From Kiritimatiellia bacterium (GTDB taxonomy: Bacteria; Verrucomicrobiota; Kiritimatiellia; B70-G9), in assembly GCA_012961745.1 (NCBI GenBank), contig DTYT01000278.1, forward strand, positions 1 to 17,496: a stretch of 17,496 nt of DNA, read 5' to 3'. The notes beneath the pieces are model-generated. The model worked only from the letters and a program-made list of their open reading frames with translations. It was not told the DNA's origin and made no database searches. A program made the position numbers and the translations under genes. This document shows positions 8,001 to 13,901 of the stretch, one piece after another (the stretch's first letter is position 1; each line of letters starts with the position of its first letter).

Positions 8001-8614
8001 AAAGCATCGTACGGCTGGGAGGAATGGTGACCCGCCTGCAGCGGCGCACGACCCGCAAGACCCAGGAAAACATGGCCACCTTCCGCCTAGAAGGTATCGA
8101 AGGTGCAGTGGAAGTGGTCGTATTCCCTTCGGTCCACAAGAATTGCGGGGTCTACCTGAAGGAGAAGGCACCCGTGATGGTCACCGGCGAACTCCACACC
8201 CAAGAGGGGTTGCGGCTCAAGGCGGCCGAAATCCACCCCCTGCACGAAGCCCCCCAAAGGCTGGCTACGGCTGTCTATGTCCGCATCCCGGAGGCCTGGG
8301 TGGAGCAACACCGGCTCGCCGAATTGAAGAAAGTAATCGGGCGCTGCCGCGGCCCAACCCCGCTTTACTTCTGCATCGAATTTCTGCACGGCGAGAAAGT
8401 CTTTACCGACACCGACCGCAGCCATTCGGTCCGCGTCAGCGAGGAATTCGTCCGCTGCCTGGAACATCTCCTGGGTGAAGGATCGGTTTACGTGGAAGTA
8501 AAGCCCGTGGCCGCGGGTACGTCCTCCAACGCCAAGCGCGGCCGGAAAGTGGGCAATTCGGCATCCGGCTCCCGCACGCGCCGCTCCCGACGGGCGGCAA
8601 ATGTACAGGGCTGA
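5018..8614 (+). CDS. dnaE: DNA polymerase III alpha subunit
   Basis: Replicative polymerase, 1198 residues, full length for DnaE (about 1160 in E. coli). Domain order: an N-terminal PHP domain (HLHFHTAYSLLDGA from residue 7; Asp42-His43 in MTDHG; Glu68 in GCEIY; Asp206 and His208 in NDVHYL). A C-family polymerase core follows with PDFDIDF (catalytic Asp409 and Asp411) and a third Asp560 in KMDFLGL. Next are a helix-hairpin-helix (AGVKNVGAAAVEAI), a clamp-binding-type motif QGHLF (925-929), and an OB fold (VRLGGMVTRLQRRTTRKTQE). The tail is short and basic (KRGRKVGN to RTRRSRRAA). The start is a GTG at 5018; the HLHFH motif begins six residues in, so no earlier start is needed. Unlike E. coli DnaE, the PHP metal ligands look intact, so proofreading by this subunit is possible. 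It is read alone from its own promoter, with nrdJ downstream. Confidence 0.97.
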   Translation: MKREFVHLHFHTAYSLLDGACAISPAMAAAQKMGMPALAMTDHGVLYGTVEFYTSALAHGIKPIIGCEIYVAWGSRRDRSPDQPPAAHLVLLAANEQGYYNLVRLVTAAHLEGYYYKPRIDKELLARLSSGLIGLSACLKGEVAAALLRDDLKAAIRAAGTYADILGTGNFYLELEDHGLAEQQKVNRMLPEVARRTGLPLVATNDVHYLRREHHEAHDIMLCLQTQTVRSDPKRMRYRSQEFYFKTADEMWELFADFPESLRHTREIAERCNLELELDGPLHFPVFRVPEGSSQRGYLEDLARKGLRRRYGIEDADHPRDERERAICERFFHELNVIERTGFINYFLVVWDFVDFARNHGIPVGPGRGSGCGSLVAYALGITGVDPLKYNLIFERFLNPERISPPDFDIDFCQLRRDEVIDYVRNKYRSESVAQIITFGSLGARTLVRDVGRVLEIPFAECDRLARMIPEDPNITLQRALEESPDFRNAVRRNPHAKTILQLARILEGLPRHAGTHAAGVVIAEKPLVEIVPLARDKEQNIVTQFEMKSLEKVGLLKMDFLGLKTLTVIQKTLDNIERTRGKKVDIENIPMDDRPTFDLLNRGDTVGVFQVESRGMRDLLRRIGLNSFPDLIAMIALFRPGPMNMLDDYVNRKHGKVPITYDHPLLEPILKETYGVMLYQEQVQQAANVLAGFTLGQGDILRRAMGKKNPEVMGAQRERFIKGCWEKNRIPADQAARIFERMERFAGYGFNKSHSTAYAILSYQTAYLKAHYPVEFMAALMTSEMGNTDKLPVLIEEARNMEIAVLPPDINESLLEFTPVVPYQSRHGRQYVGAIRFGLAGVKNVGAAAVEAILAERTAKGPFKGLIDFCERMDSQLVNRKIIESLIKCGSFDFTHISRGRLFRGLDTALARAGTARRDRRSGQGHLFGDSPEAGLLYDSSLPEGAPWSTADMLAAERDLLGFYVSGHPLKEYEWILENFGFTRIANTSTVAPESIVRLGGMVTRLQRRTTRKTQENMATFRLEGIEGAVEVVVFPSVHKNCGVYLKEKAPVMVTGELHTQEGLRLKAAEIHPLHEAPQRLATAVYVRIPEAWVEQHRLAELKKVIGRCRGPTPLYFCIEFLHGEKVFTDTDRSHSVRVSEEFVRCLEHLLGEGSVYVEVKPVAAGTSSNAKRGRKVGNSASGSRTRRSRRAANVQG

Positions 8615-8843
8615 GGCGCTCCCCCATCCCTCTACCCGTCTCACCGCACTGATAGCCCGCGCATCCTCCACACCCAGCGGGGACATCCTGCCAGGATTAC
8701 CTCTGGATGGTGCCGGCATGCTTTCTTCAAGAAGACCGCCGCCAGCCGTAACCGCTGGCCTCTCCCCCAGGGAATGCACCTTTGGGGGAAGCATTCCCAT
8801 ACCCTGTCTGCGCTAACTGCTTGAGAGCAAAGGACTTATTTTT
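8615..8843 (+). other. dnaE-nrdJ spacer, proximal part: inverted repeats, no gene
   Basis: No convincing gene lies in this stretch. It contains an 11-base palindrome TTCTTCAAGAA (8723-8733), a hairpin GCCAGC/GCTGGC with a 7-base loop (8741-8759), and two interleaved inverted repeats at 8763-8798 listed separately. None is followed by a T-run, so there is no evident intrinsic terminator for dnaE. The bases just after the dnaE stop (8615-8700) show nothing recognisable. Confidence 0.5.
8763..8798 (+). repeat. Two interleaved inverted repeats (mutually exclusive hairpins)
   Basis: Arm A1 TCCCCCA (8763-8769) pairs with A2 TGGGGGA (8783-8789). Arm B1 GGGAATGC (8770-8777) pairs with B2 GCATTCCC (8791-8798). 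The order is A1-B1-A2-B2, so the 7-bp and 8-bp perfect stems compete. With no base between A1 and B1 and one base between A2 and B2, a full pseudoknot seems sterically unlikely, so a two-state switch is the better reading. Neither stem is followed by a T-run. Confidence 0.5.
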
Positions 8844-8857
8844 GGGGAATATTGCCC
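8844..8857 (+). promoter_or_regulatory. 14-base near-palindrome touching the nrdJ -35 box
   Basis: GGGGAATATTGCCC is symmetric (GGG-n-AATATT-n-CCC), with only the G/G pair at 8847 and 8854 off. It ends at 8857, and the -35 element begins at 8858. Its position suits an activator site or an operator. It does not match the NrdR consensus, so it would be a second regulator's site. Confidence 0.4.
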
Positions 8858-8886
8858 TTGTCAACCACAACATATGGCACTATTTT
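8858..8886 (+). promoter_or_regulatory. Predicted promoter of nrdJ
   Basis: TTGTCA (8858-8863; 5 of 6 matches to TTGACA), a 17-base spacer, then TATTTT (8881-8886; 4 of 6). Transcription would start near 8893, giving a leader of about 83 bases. A small GC-rich hairpin CCCGG/CCGGG (8940-8956) lies in that leader, and GGGAGGAG lies 5 bases before the nrdJ ATG. Confidence 0.6.
8865..8880 (+). promoter_or_regulatory. NrdR box 1 (weaker)
   Basis: CCACAACATATGGCAC fills the spacer between the -35 and -10 of nrdJ. By my alignment to the NrdR consensus ACACWATATATWGTGT it matches about 10 of 16 positions. NrdR is the nucleotide-sensing repressor of ribonucleotide reductase genes, and occupancy here would block RNA polymerase directly. 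Confidence 0.5.
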
Positions 8887-8906
8887 GCGGTAGGAAATGC
8901 CTGAAA

Positions 8907-8922
8907 ACCCAATATGTAGTGA
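8907..8922 (+). promoter_or_regulatory. NrdR box 2 (strong)
   Basis: ACCCAATATGTAGTGA matches the NrdR consensus at about 13 of 16 positions. It starts 42 bases after box 1, which is four helical turns, placing both boxes on the same DNA face as known NrdR pairs require. It lies just downstream of the predicted transcription start. Confidence 0.6.
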
Positions 8923-8975
8923 CCCCTTAACCGTCGAACCCCGGCGGCGGCCCGGGCAGGTCGGGAGGAGAAACG

Positions 8976-11873
8976 ATGGCGAAGACCGCGTCAACATCCG
9001 GTTCTGAAAAGGTGATGGGTGGCTCCCTTTCCGGTTGCAGCATCGTTCGCGGTGATGATGGCAAGGCACTCCGATTCCGGCGGCTGTTCAGCTCCGCAGG
9101 CTGTTCGCCTTTTGACACGGTCAAGTGGGTGCGGCGCCGCGCCCGCATCGCCGATGACAAAGGAAAGGTGATTTTCGAACAGGACGGTGTTGAGGTCCCT
9201 GAATTCTGGTCGCAACTGGCCACCAACATCGTGGCCTCCAAGTACCTCTATGGCGAGATCGGCACCCCGCAGCGGGAACACTCGCTGCGCCGGTTGATTC
9301 ACCGTGTGGCACGAACCATTGCCGACTGGGGGCTGAAGGATGGTTGCTTCGCCACCGCCGAAGACGCCGGGATATTCTACGACGAGCTCGCCTACTTGTG
9401 CCTGCACCAGTACGGAGCCTTCAATTCGCCGGTGTGGTTCAACTGTGGACTTTACCAGCAGTACGGCGTGGGCGCGGACAACAAACCCGGCTCCTACTAT
9501 TTTGACAAGAAGGACCGGCAGATCCGGCAGGCGGCCACCCAGTATGAGCATCCTCAATGCTCGGCCTGTTTCATCCAGTCGGTGGAAGACACCATGGAAA
9601 GCATCATGGAGCTTGCCCGTAGCGAGGCCATGCTGTTCAAGTTCGGCAGCGGCACCGGCACCGACCTGTCCACGCTGCGCAGTTGCCGGGAACGACTTTC
9701 CGGCGGCGGGCGTCCCAGCGGTCCGCTTTCCTTTCTCCGTGTATACGACGCGATCGCCAGCGTCATAAAGTCCGGCGGGAAGACCCGGCGCGCCGCCAAG
9801 ATGAATTCCCTCCAGTGCTGGCATCCTGATATCCGGGATTTCATATCGGCCAAGGCGGAGGAGGAAAGGAAGGCCCGGGCGCTGATCGCGGAAGGGTACG
9901 ACGCTGATTTCAACGGGCCCGCCTATACGACGGTGGCCTTTCAAAACGAGAATCTCTCGGTCAGGGTCAGCGACGAATTCATGCAGGCGGTGCTCGAGGA
10001 CCGCGAATGGCAGACCCATTGGGTCACTGATCCGGGCACGCCCGGCCCGAAGTACCGTGCCCGTGATCTGATGCGCTGGATCGCCGAGGGGACGTGGACA
10101 TGTGGTGATCCGGGCTTGCAATATGACGACACCATAAACCGTTGGCACACCTGCAAGAGCTCGGGAAGAATCAATGCCAGCAACCCGTGCAGTGAATACA
10201 TGTTCCTCGACAACAGCGCCTGCAATCTGGCGTCGCTGAACCTGTTGCGCTTCCTCGACGCGGAGGGAACTTTCGACCTCCGGCGTTTTGTGCACGCGGT
10301 GGAAATATTCGTTACGGCCCAGGAAATCATCGTGGACAACGCCAGTTACCCGACCCCCAAGATCGCCCTCAACAGCCATCTGTTTCGTCCGCTGGGCCTT
10401 GGCTACGCCAATCTGGGCGCTCTGATAATGACCCTCGGGTTGCCCTACGACAGCCAAGGGGGACGCTCACTGGCGGCGGGCATCACTGCGCTGATGCACT
10501 TCGCTGCCTATCGTCATTCGGCCCGCATGGCCGAAGCCCTGGGTGCCTTTCCCGAGTTCTCCAGGAACCGGCAGCCCATGCTGGAAGTCATCCGCATGCA
10601 CCGGGAAGCCCTGGACGACATACCCGAAGGCTGTCCGCAGGAAATCCTCCGGGCGGCCGGAGGGCTGGCCGCGGAGGCGCTGGAAGCCGGCATTCGGTCC
10701 GGCTACCGCAACGCCCAGGTGACCCTCCTGGCGCCCACCGGCACCATCGGCTTCATGATGGACTGTGACACCACCGGCATCGAACCGGATATCGCCCTGG
10801 TGAAGTACAAGCAACTGGCGGGCGGCGGCATGCTCAAAATCGTCAACCAGAGTGTCTCTGCCGCCCTGCGGCGGCTGGGATACAGCGAAGAAGAAGTCAG
10901 CCGCATCCTGGATTACGTTGACCAGAACGATACGATCGAAGGCGCCCCGGGGCTCAAGAAGGAACACCTACCGGTGTTCGATTGCGCGTTCAAGCCGGCC
11001 AAAGGGACCCGGTTCATCCCATACATGGCCCATATCAGGATGATGGCCGCGGTACAGCCGTTTCTCTCCGGGGCGATCAGCAAGACCGTCAACATGCCTA
11101 GTTCAGCCACCGTGGAAGAGATAACCCAGGCATATATCGAGGGATGGAAACTGGGCCTGAAAGCGCTGGCGATCTATCGCGACGGCTGCAAGCAGAGTCA
11201 ACCGGTGGTAACCGCAGAAAGCAATGACCACGGCCAAACCCGGCAGCTCCCTTCCCAGTCGGCGACTTCTCCGCGCCCCTTCCGCCGCCGCATGCCGCCC
11301 ACCCGTCGTTCCCTAACGCACAAGTTCAGCGTCGGGGGACATGAGGGATACCTGACGGTGGGGCTGTACGAGGACGGATCCCCCGGAGAACTCTTCATCA
11401 CCATGGCGAAGGAAGGCAGCACCATCGGCGGATTGATGGATTCTCTGGGCACCTGTGTCTCGCTGTGTCTGCAGTACGGCGTCCCGTTGCACGCTCTGGT
11501 CGACAAGTTCGCCCATACGCGCTTCGAGCCCAGCGGATTCACCAGCAATCCCAATATCCCTATCGCCAGCTCGCTGACCGATTATATTTTCCGCTGGCTG
11601 GGGCATACTTTCCTGAAGGACTATCCGGACGAAACGACCGGAAAGTCACCGGAAGGCCGGGAGGCCGAAGAGTGGGCCCGCAAGACCACCGCGACACCAC
11701 CGGCAGCCCGCCAGGCCGGCAAGGAGACTCCAGGTAAGCCCGGTACCGGACAGGTTCCCGTAACGGCGACCATCACCGACGCGCCGATCTGCGATGTCTG
11801 CGGATCCATTACCATCCCCAACGGCTTCTGCTACCGGTGCCCCAACTGCGGACATTCGATCGGGTGCTCCTGA
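8976..11873 (+). CDS. nrdJ: Adenosylcobalamin-dependent (class II) ribonucleotide reductase
   Basis: Reduces ribonucleotides to deoxyribonucleotides with coenzyme B12 as radical source, independent of oxygen. The 965-residue product is of the long NrdJ type. The ten-stranded barrel core carries NPCSE with the radical Cys405 and Glu407. The redox pair is Cys195 or Cys198 (HPQCSACFIQS) with Cys416 (SACNLASLNL). FMMDCDTTGIEPD is a further family block. After a Ser/Arg/Pro linker (about 745-785) comes a TSCPD-type domain (HKFSVGGHEGYLTVGLYEDG to LHALVDKF). The C-terminal tail is Cys-rich (CDVCG, then CYRCPNCGHSIGCS), fit to pass electrons from thioredoxin and possibly bind zinc. No N-terminal ATP-cone is apparent. 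The ATG has a strong GGGAGGAG site. Upstream lie a promoter and two NrdR-like boxes. No nrdAB or nrdDG is in the window. Confidence 0.97.
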   Translation: MAKTASTSGSEKVMGGSLSGCSIVRGDDGKALRFRRLFSSAGCSPFDTVKWVRRRARIADDKGKVIFEQDGVEVPEFWSQLATNIVASKYLYGEIGTPQREHSLRRLIHRVARTIADWGLKDGCFATAEDAGIFYDELAYLCLHQYGAFNSPVWFNCGLYQQYGVGADNKPGSYYFDKKDRQIRQAATQYEHPQCSACFIQSVEDTMESIMELARSEAMLFKFGSGTGTDLSTLRSCRERLSGGGRPSGPLSFLRVYDAIASVIKSGGKTRRAAKMNSLQCWHPDIRDFISAKAEEERKARALIAEGYDADFNGPAYTTVAFQNENLSVRVSDEFMQAVLEDREWQTHWVTDPGTPGPKYRARDLMRWIAEGTWTCGDPGLQYDDTINRWHTCKSSGRINASNPCSEYMFLDNSACNLASLNLLRFLDAEGTFDLRRFVHAVEIFVTAQEIIVDNASYPTPKIALNSHLFRPLGLGYANLGALIMTLGLPYDSQGGRSLAAGITALMHFAAYRHSARMAEALGAFPEFSRNRQPMLEVIRMHREALDDIPEGCPQEILRAAGGLAAEALEAGIRSGYRNAQVTLLAPTGTIGFMMDCDTTGIEPDIALVKYKQLAGGGMLKIVNQSVSAALRRLGYSEEEVSRILDYVDQNDTIEGAPGLKKEHLPVFDCAFKPAKGTRFIPYMAHIRMMAAVQPFLSGAISKTVNMPSSATVEEITQAYIEGWKLGLKALAIYRDGCKQSQPVVTAESNDHGQTRQLPSQSATSPRPFRRRMPPTRRSLTHKFSVGGHEGYLTVGLYEDGSPGELFITMAKEGSTIGGLMDSLGTCVSLCLQYGVPLHALVDKFAHTRFEPSGFTSNPNIPIASSLTDYIFRWLGHTFLKDYPDETTGKSPEGREAEEWARKTTATPPAARQAGKETPGKPGTGQVPVTATITDAPICDVCGSITIPNGFCYRCPNCGHSIGCS

Positions 11874-11905
11874 AGGCCGGCGGGCAGGTCCCCGCATGCG
11901 ACCGG

Positions 11906-11993
11906 TGGTGCTCGGGGGGGGATTCGAACCCCCACAGCCTTTGACGGCTACTAGGCCCTCAACCTAGCGTGTCTGCCATTCCACCACCCGAGC
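11906..11993 (-). tRNA. tRNA-Leu (anticodon GAG)
   Basis: An 88-base type II tRNA with encoded CCA. On the minus strand the 7-bp acceptor stem is GCTCGGG/CCCGAGC and the discriminator is A. The anticodon stem CTAGG/CCTAG holds the loop TTGAGGG, giving anticodon GAG (reads CTC and CTT). The long variable arm contains AGCC/GGCT. The T stem is five G-C pairs around the loop TTCGAAT. It lies convergent to nrdJ, 32 bases past its stop. Confidence 0.96.
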
Positions 11994-12003
11994 GCGGCAC
12001 CCT

Positions 12004-12032
12004 AACATATCCAGCCCCTTTACCTCCCGCAA
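12004..12032 (-). promoter_or_regulatory. Predicted promoter of tRNA-Leu
   Basis: On the minus strand TTGCGG (12032-12027), a 17-base spacer and TATGTT (12009-12004). The predicted start near 11997 is a few bases before the mature tRNA 5' end, so the 5' leader would be very short. Confidence 0.5.
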
Positions 12033-12061
12033 GGATCATTTGCGGCGCGCCGGACTCTGGC

Positions 12062-12090
12062 TGGACTTCGGGATCGCCGGCCGATAGCAT
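12062..12090 (+). promoter_or_regulatory. Predicted promoter of rdgB, leaderless arrangement
   Basis: TGGACT (12062-12067), a 17-base spacer and TAGCAT (12085-12090). Each hexamer matches the sigma-70 consensus at 4 of 6 positions. Only seven bases separate the -10 from the ATG at 12098, so transcription would begin at or next to the start codon. Confidence 0.4.
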
Positions 12091-12097
12091 CTCCGGC

Positions 12098-12712
12098 ATG
12101 AAGGTCATCCTGGCAAGCCGGAATCCGGACAAGCTGCGGGAGATGCAGTCTGTGCTAGCCTTCCCGGGCATCGAGTTCCTCCCGGTGAGGGCATTGCCCG
12201 GGGTTCCCGAGGTGGTAGAGGATGGAGACACCCTCGAGGCCAACGCCGTCAAGAAAGCCCGCATCACCGCCCAGATCACCGGCTCCTGGGCGCTTGCCGA
12301 CGACTCCGGTCTCGAAGTCTACGCGTTGAACATGAAGCCCGGTGTCCATTCAGCCCGTTTTGCCGGCAAACACGGGGACTACGCCGCCAACAACCGCAAG
12401 CTGCTGGAACTACTTCGCAACGTCGCCGACCGCCGCGCCCGCTTCCGATGCGTTATCGCCCTTTCGAGTCCCGCTGGGCGCTGCCGCACGGTGGAAGGCA
12501 TTTGTGCCGGTTGCATCGCAGATGCCCCCCGCGGTCCGCACGGCTTCGGATACGACCCCGTCTTTATTCCCGAGGGGCACCTGAAAACCTTCGCGGAAAT
12601 GACTCCGGCCGAGAAAAACCGCCTCTCCCACCGTTTCCGCGCCGCCCGGGCCGCCCGGCGCGCCTGGCACTCCCTCCTGAGCGGCCCGAACTTGCCGGAC
12701 TGGCCGGACTGA
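12098..12712 (+). CDS. rdgB: dITP/XTP pyrophosphatase (non-canonical purine NTP hydrolase)
   Basis: A 204-residue Ham1/RdgB-family enzyme that hydrolyses dITP, XTP and related deaminated nucleotides to monophosphates, keeping them out of DNA and RNA. Seen: ASRNPDKLREM at residues 6-16 (the SxNxxK-type nucleotide-binding start), EDGDTLEANAVKKA, ADDSGLEV (catalytic acid and metal site), PGVHSARFAG, the GFGYDPVF base-recognition loop, and AEKNRLSHRFRA near the end. Length and motif order are normal. The start is the ATG at 12098; the frame is open further upstream but runs into the tRNA and lacks family sequence. No Shine-Dalgarno is visible, and a candidate -10 lies seven bases before the ATG. 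It is convergent with the sigma factor gene, 29 bases apart, with no clear terminator between. Confidence 0.95.
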   Translation: MKVILASRNPDKLREMQSVLAFPGIEFLPVRALPGVPEVVEDGDTLEANAVKKARITAQITGSWALADDSGLEVYALNMKPGVHSARFAGKHGDYAANNRKLLELLRNVADRRARFRCVIALSSPAGRCRTVEGICAGCIADAPRGPHGFGYDPVFIPEGHLKTFAEMTPAEKNRLSHRFRAARAARRAWHSLLSGPNLPDWPD

Positions 12713-12741
12713 AGCAAGGCGACCCGTCCCGGTCCAGGGGG

Positions 12742-13836
12742 CTATCCCTCCCGCAAGGTCTTCAGCATGCGCCTGAGCTTTTCCAGTGCCTGGTCTTCGA
12801 TCTGTTTGATACGCGCCCGCGTCAGGTTCAACTCCCTGCCCGTCTCTTCCAACGTTCTGCCGTCCATGAATCTCAAGTACATTATGTAGCGCATCCGCGC
12901 GGGTAGGCGATCGATCGCATCCCACACCTCGGCCCGCTGCGCGGCATCCGAGGCATCTTCGATGCTGCGATCCTCAAGGACGTTGTACAGGGAACCTGCC
13001 TCCTCGCCACTCATCGCCGCGTCCAGCGAAAGGGGCTGCGCCGGCCGTTGCTCCCACTGTTTCAACAGCTTGCGAAGCCGGCCGACATGCTGGGGGCGAT
13101 CGTCCATCAGGCGGGCTAGCTCTTCGTCGTCCGGCGTCTTCGCACCTCTCTCACGGAAGGAATCCATGATCCCTTTCAAGGCCGCCATCTCACTGGTCAT
13201 CACTACCGGCAGCGCCCCGGATCGGACCATGTCACGGAAGTAATTGAGCAGGCGGTTGCGTACCGCCCGCACTGCATAGGCATAGAAAGGTACTCCGCGT
13301 GTAAAGTCGAACTTGCGAATAGCGTGTGAAAGGGCCTTGGCGCCTTCCTGCAGAAAGTCCGCCAGCCACATCGACCCGATCCAGAAGAACGGCTTCACGC
13401 ACGCCACAACCAGCCGCCGGTTGGCGATGAAAAGCTCCTCTTCCGCGGCTTCGATTTCGGATACCAGGCGCCGGGCCTTAATCAAGGCTGCCCTCACCGC
13501 AGCGGTATTGCGGTACCGGGCCCCTGCCAGCTTCTGAATCTGGTAGGCGCACCAGTGCATCTCCTTGAACAACTGCACCACATCCCGGTTGTCGAGCACG
13601 TCCACCACGCCGCGGTCAGTGAGAAAGCGACCGATAGCCTGCAAGTCCGGACTGATCCTCACATAGATTCTGCGCTGCCGGATCCGGCGCGGGCGGTATT
13701 TCTTCCTCTTGAACTCCGGGGTGACCACCACCTCAAACGGCAGAGCCGCCGCCAACGCGATCAGTTCGTCCCGGTAACGGCTTCCGGCAGGGGTCAACGC
13801 GGGATGACGACCGTCGACTTTCTCAGACTGATTCAT
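12742..13836 (-). CDS. RpoD-like sigma-70 family alternative sigma factor
   Basis: A 364-residue sigma factor. Residues 1-60 end in a very basic patch (KRKKYRPRRIRQRR). Region 1.2-like sequence follows (IGRFLTDRGVVDVLDNRDVVQLFKEM cannot be quoted whole; about residues 68-93). Region 2 spans about 132-203 (ELFIANRRLVV, then FLQEGAKALSHAIRKFDFTRG). Region 3 is at about 215-265 and region 4 at 305-360 (LPARMRYIMYLRF, then TLEETGRELNLTRARIKQIE). The -35 reading helix is close to RpoD (R340, K344, Q345), but the position of E. coli Glu585 is Ala341. In region 2.4 the RpoD motif FSTYATWWIRQAI reads FYAYAVRAVRNRL, so the Trp-Trp dyad is gone. It is therefore an alternative sigma factor, not the housekeeping one. 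Start ATG at 13836 with GAGGCGG upstream. It follows the MurU/AmgK fusion by 61 bases. No anti-sigma gene is visible. Confidence 0.85.
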   Translation of the reverse strand: MNQSEKVDGRHPALTPAGSRYRDELIALAAALPFEVVVTPEFKRKKYRPRRIRQRRIYVRISPDLQAIGRFLTDRGVVDVLDNRDVVQLFKEMHWCAYQIQKLAGARYRNTAAVRAALIKARRLVSEIEAAEEELFIANRRLVVACVKPFFWIGSMWLADFLQEGAKALSHAIRKFDFTRGVPFYAYAVRAVRNRLLNYFRDMVRSGALPVVMTSEMAALKGIMDSFRERGAKTPDDEELARLMDDRPQHVGRLRKLLKQWEQRPAQPLSLDAAMSGEEAGSLYNVLEDRSIEDASDAAQRAEVWDAIDRLPARMRYIMYLRFMDGRTLEETGRELNLTRARIKQIEDQALEKLRRMLKTLREG

Positions 13837-13872
13837 CGGTCCGCCTCGTCATACCCCGTGCGCCCCCGCACA

Positions 13873-13901
13873 AGTCTGCAGTCCCCCCCAACCCCTGTCA
13901 A
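13873..13901 (-). promoter_or_regulatory. Possible own promoter of the sigma factor gene
   Basis: On the minus strand a perfect -35 TTGACA (13901-13896) overlaps the stop codon of the upstream fusion gene. A 17-base spacer follows, then the weak -10 CAGACT (13878-13873). A start near 13866 would leave about 30 bases before the ATG. It would let the sigma gene be read apart from mfd and the fusion. Confidence 0.4.

Noticed and set aside
8763..8800. Intrinsic terminator for dnaE
   Set aside because: The stems are strong but no T-run follows either of them.
8615..8975. Cobalamin riboswitch upstream of the B12-dependent nrdJ
   Set aside because: I looked for a B12-box-like element and the multi-arm layout and saw none; the region between the predicted start and the ATG is only about 83 bases.
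8991..10457. 488-codon open frame on the minus strand opposite nrdJ
   Set aside because: The plus strand carries the NrdJ active-site motifs here; the antisense product has no family features.
12713..12741. Terminator between rdgB and the sigma factor gene
   Set aside because: Only a 4-bp GACC/GGTC stem without a T-run was found in 29 bases.
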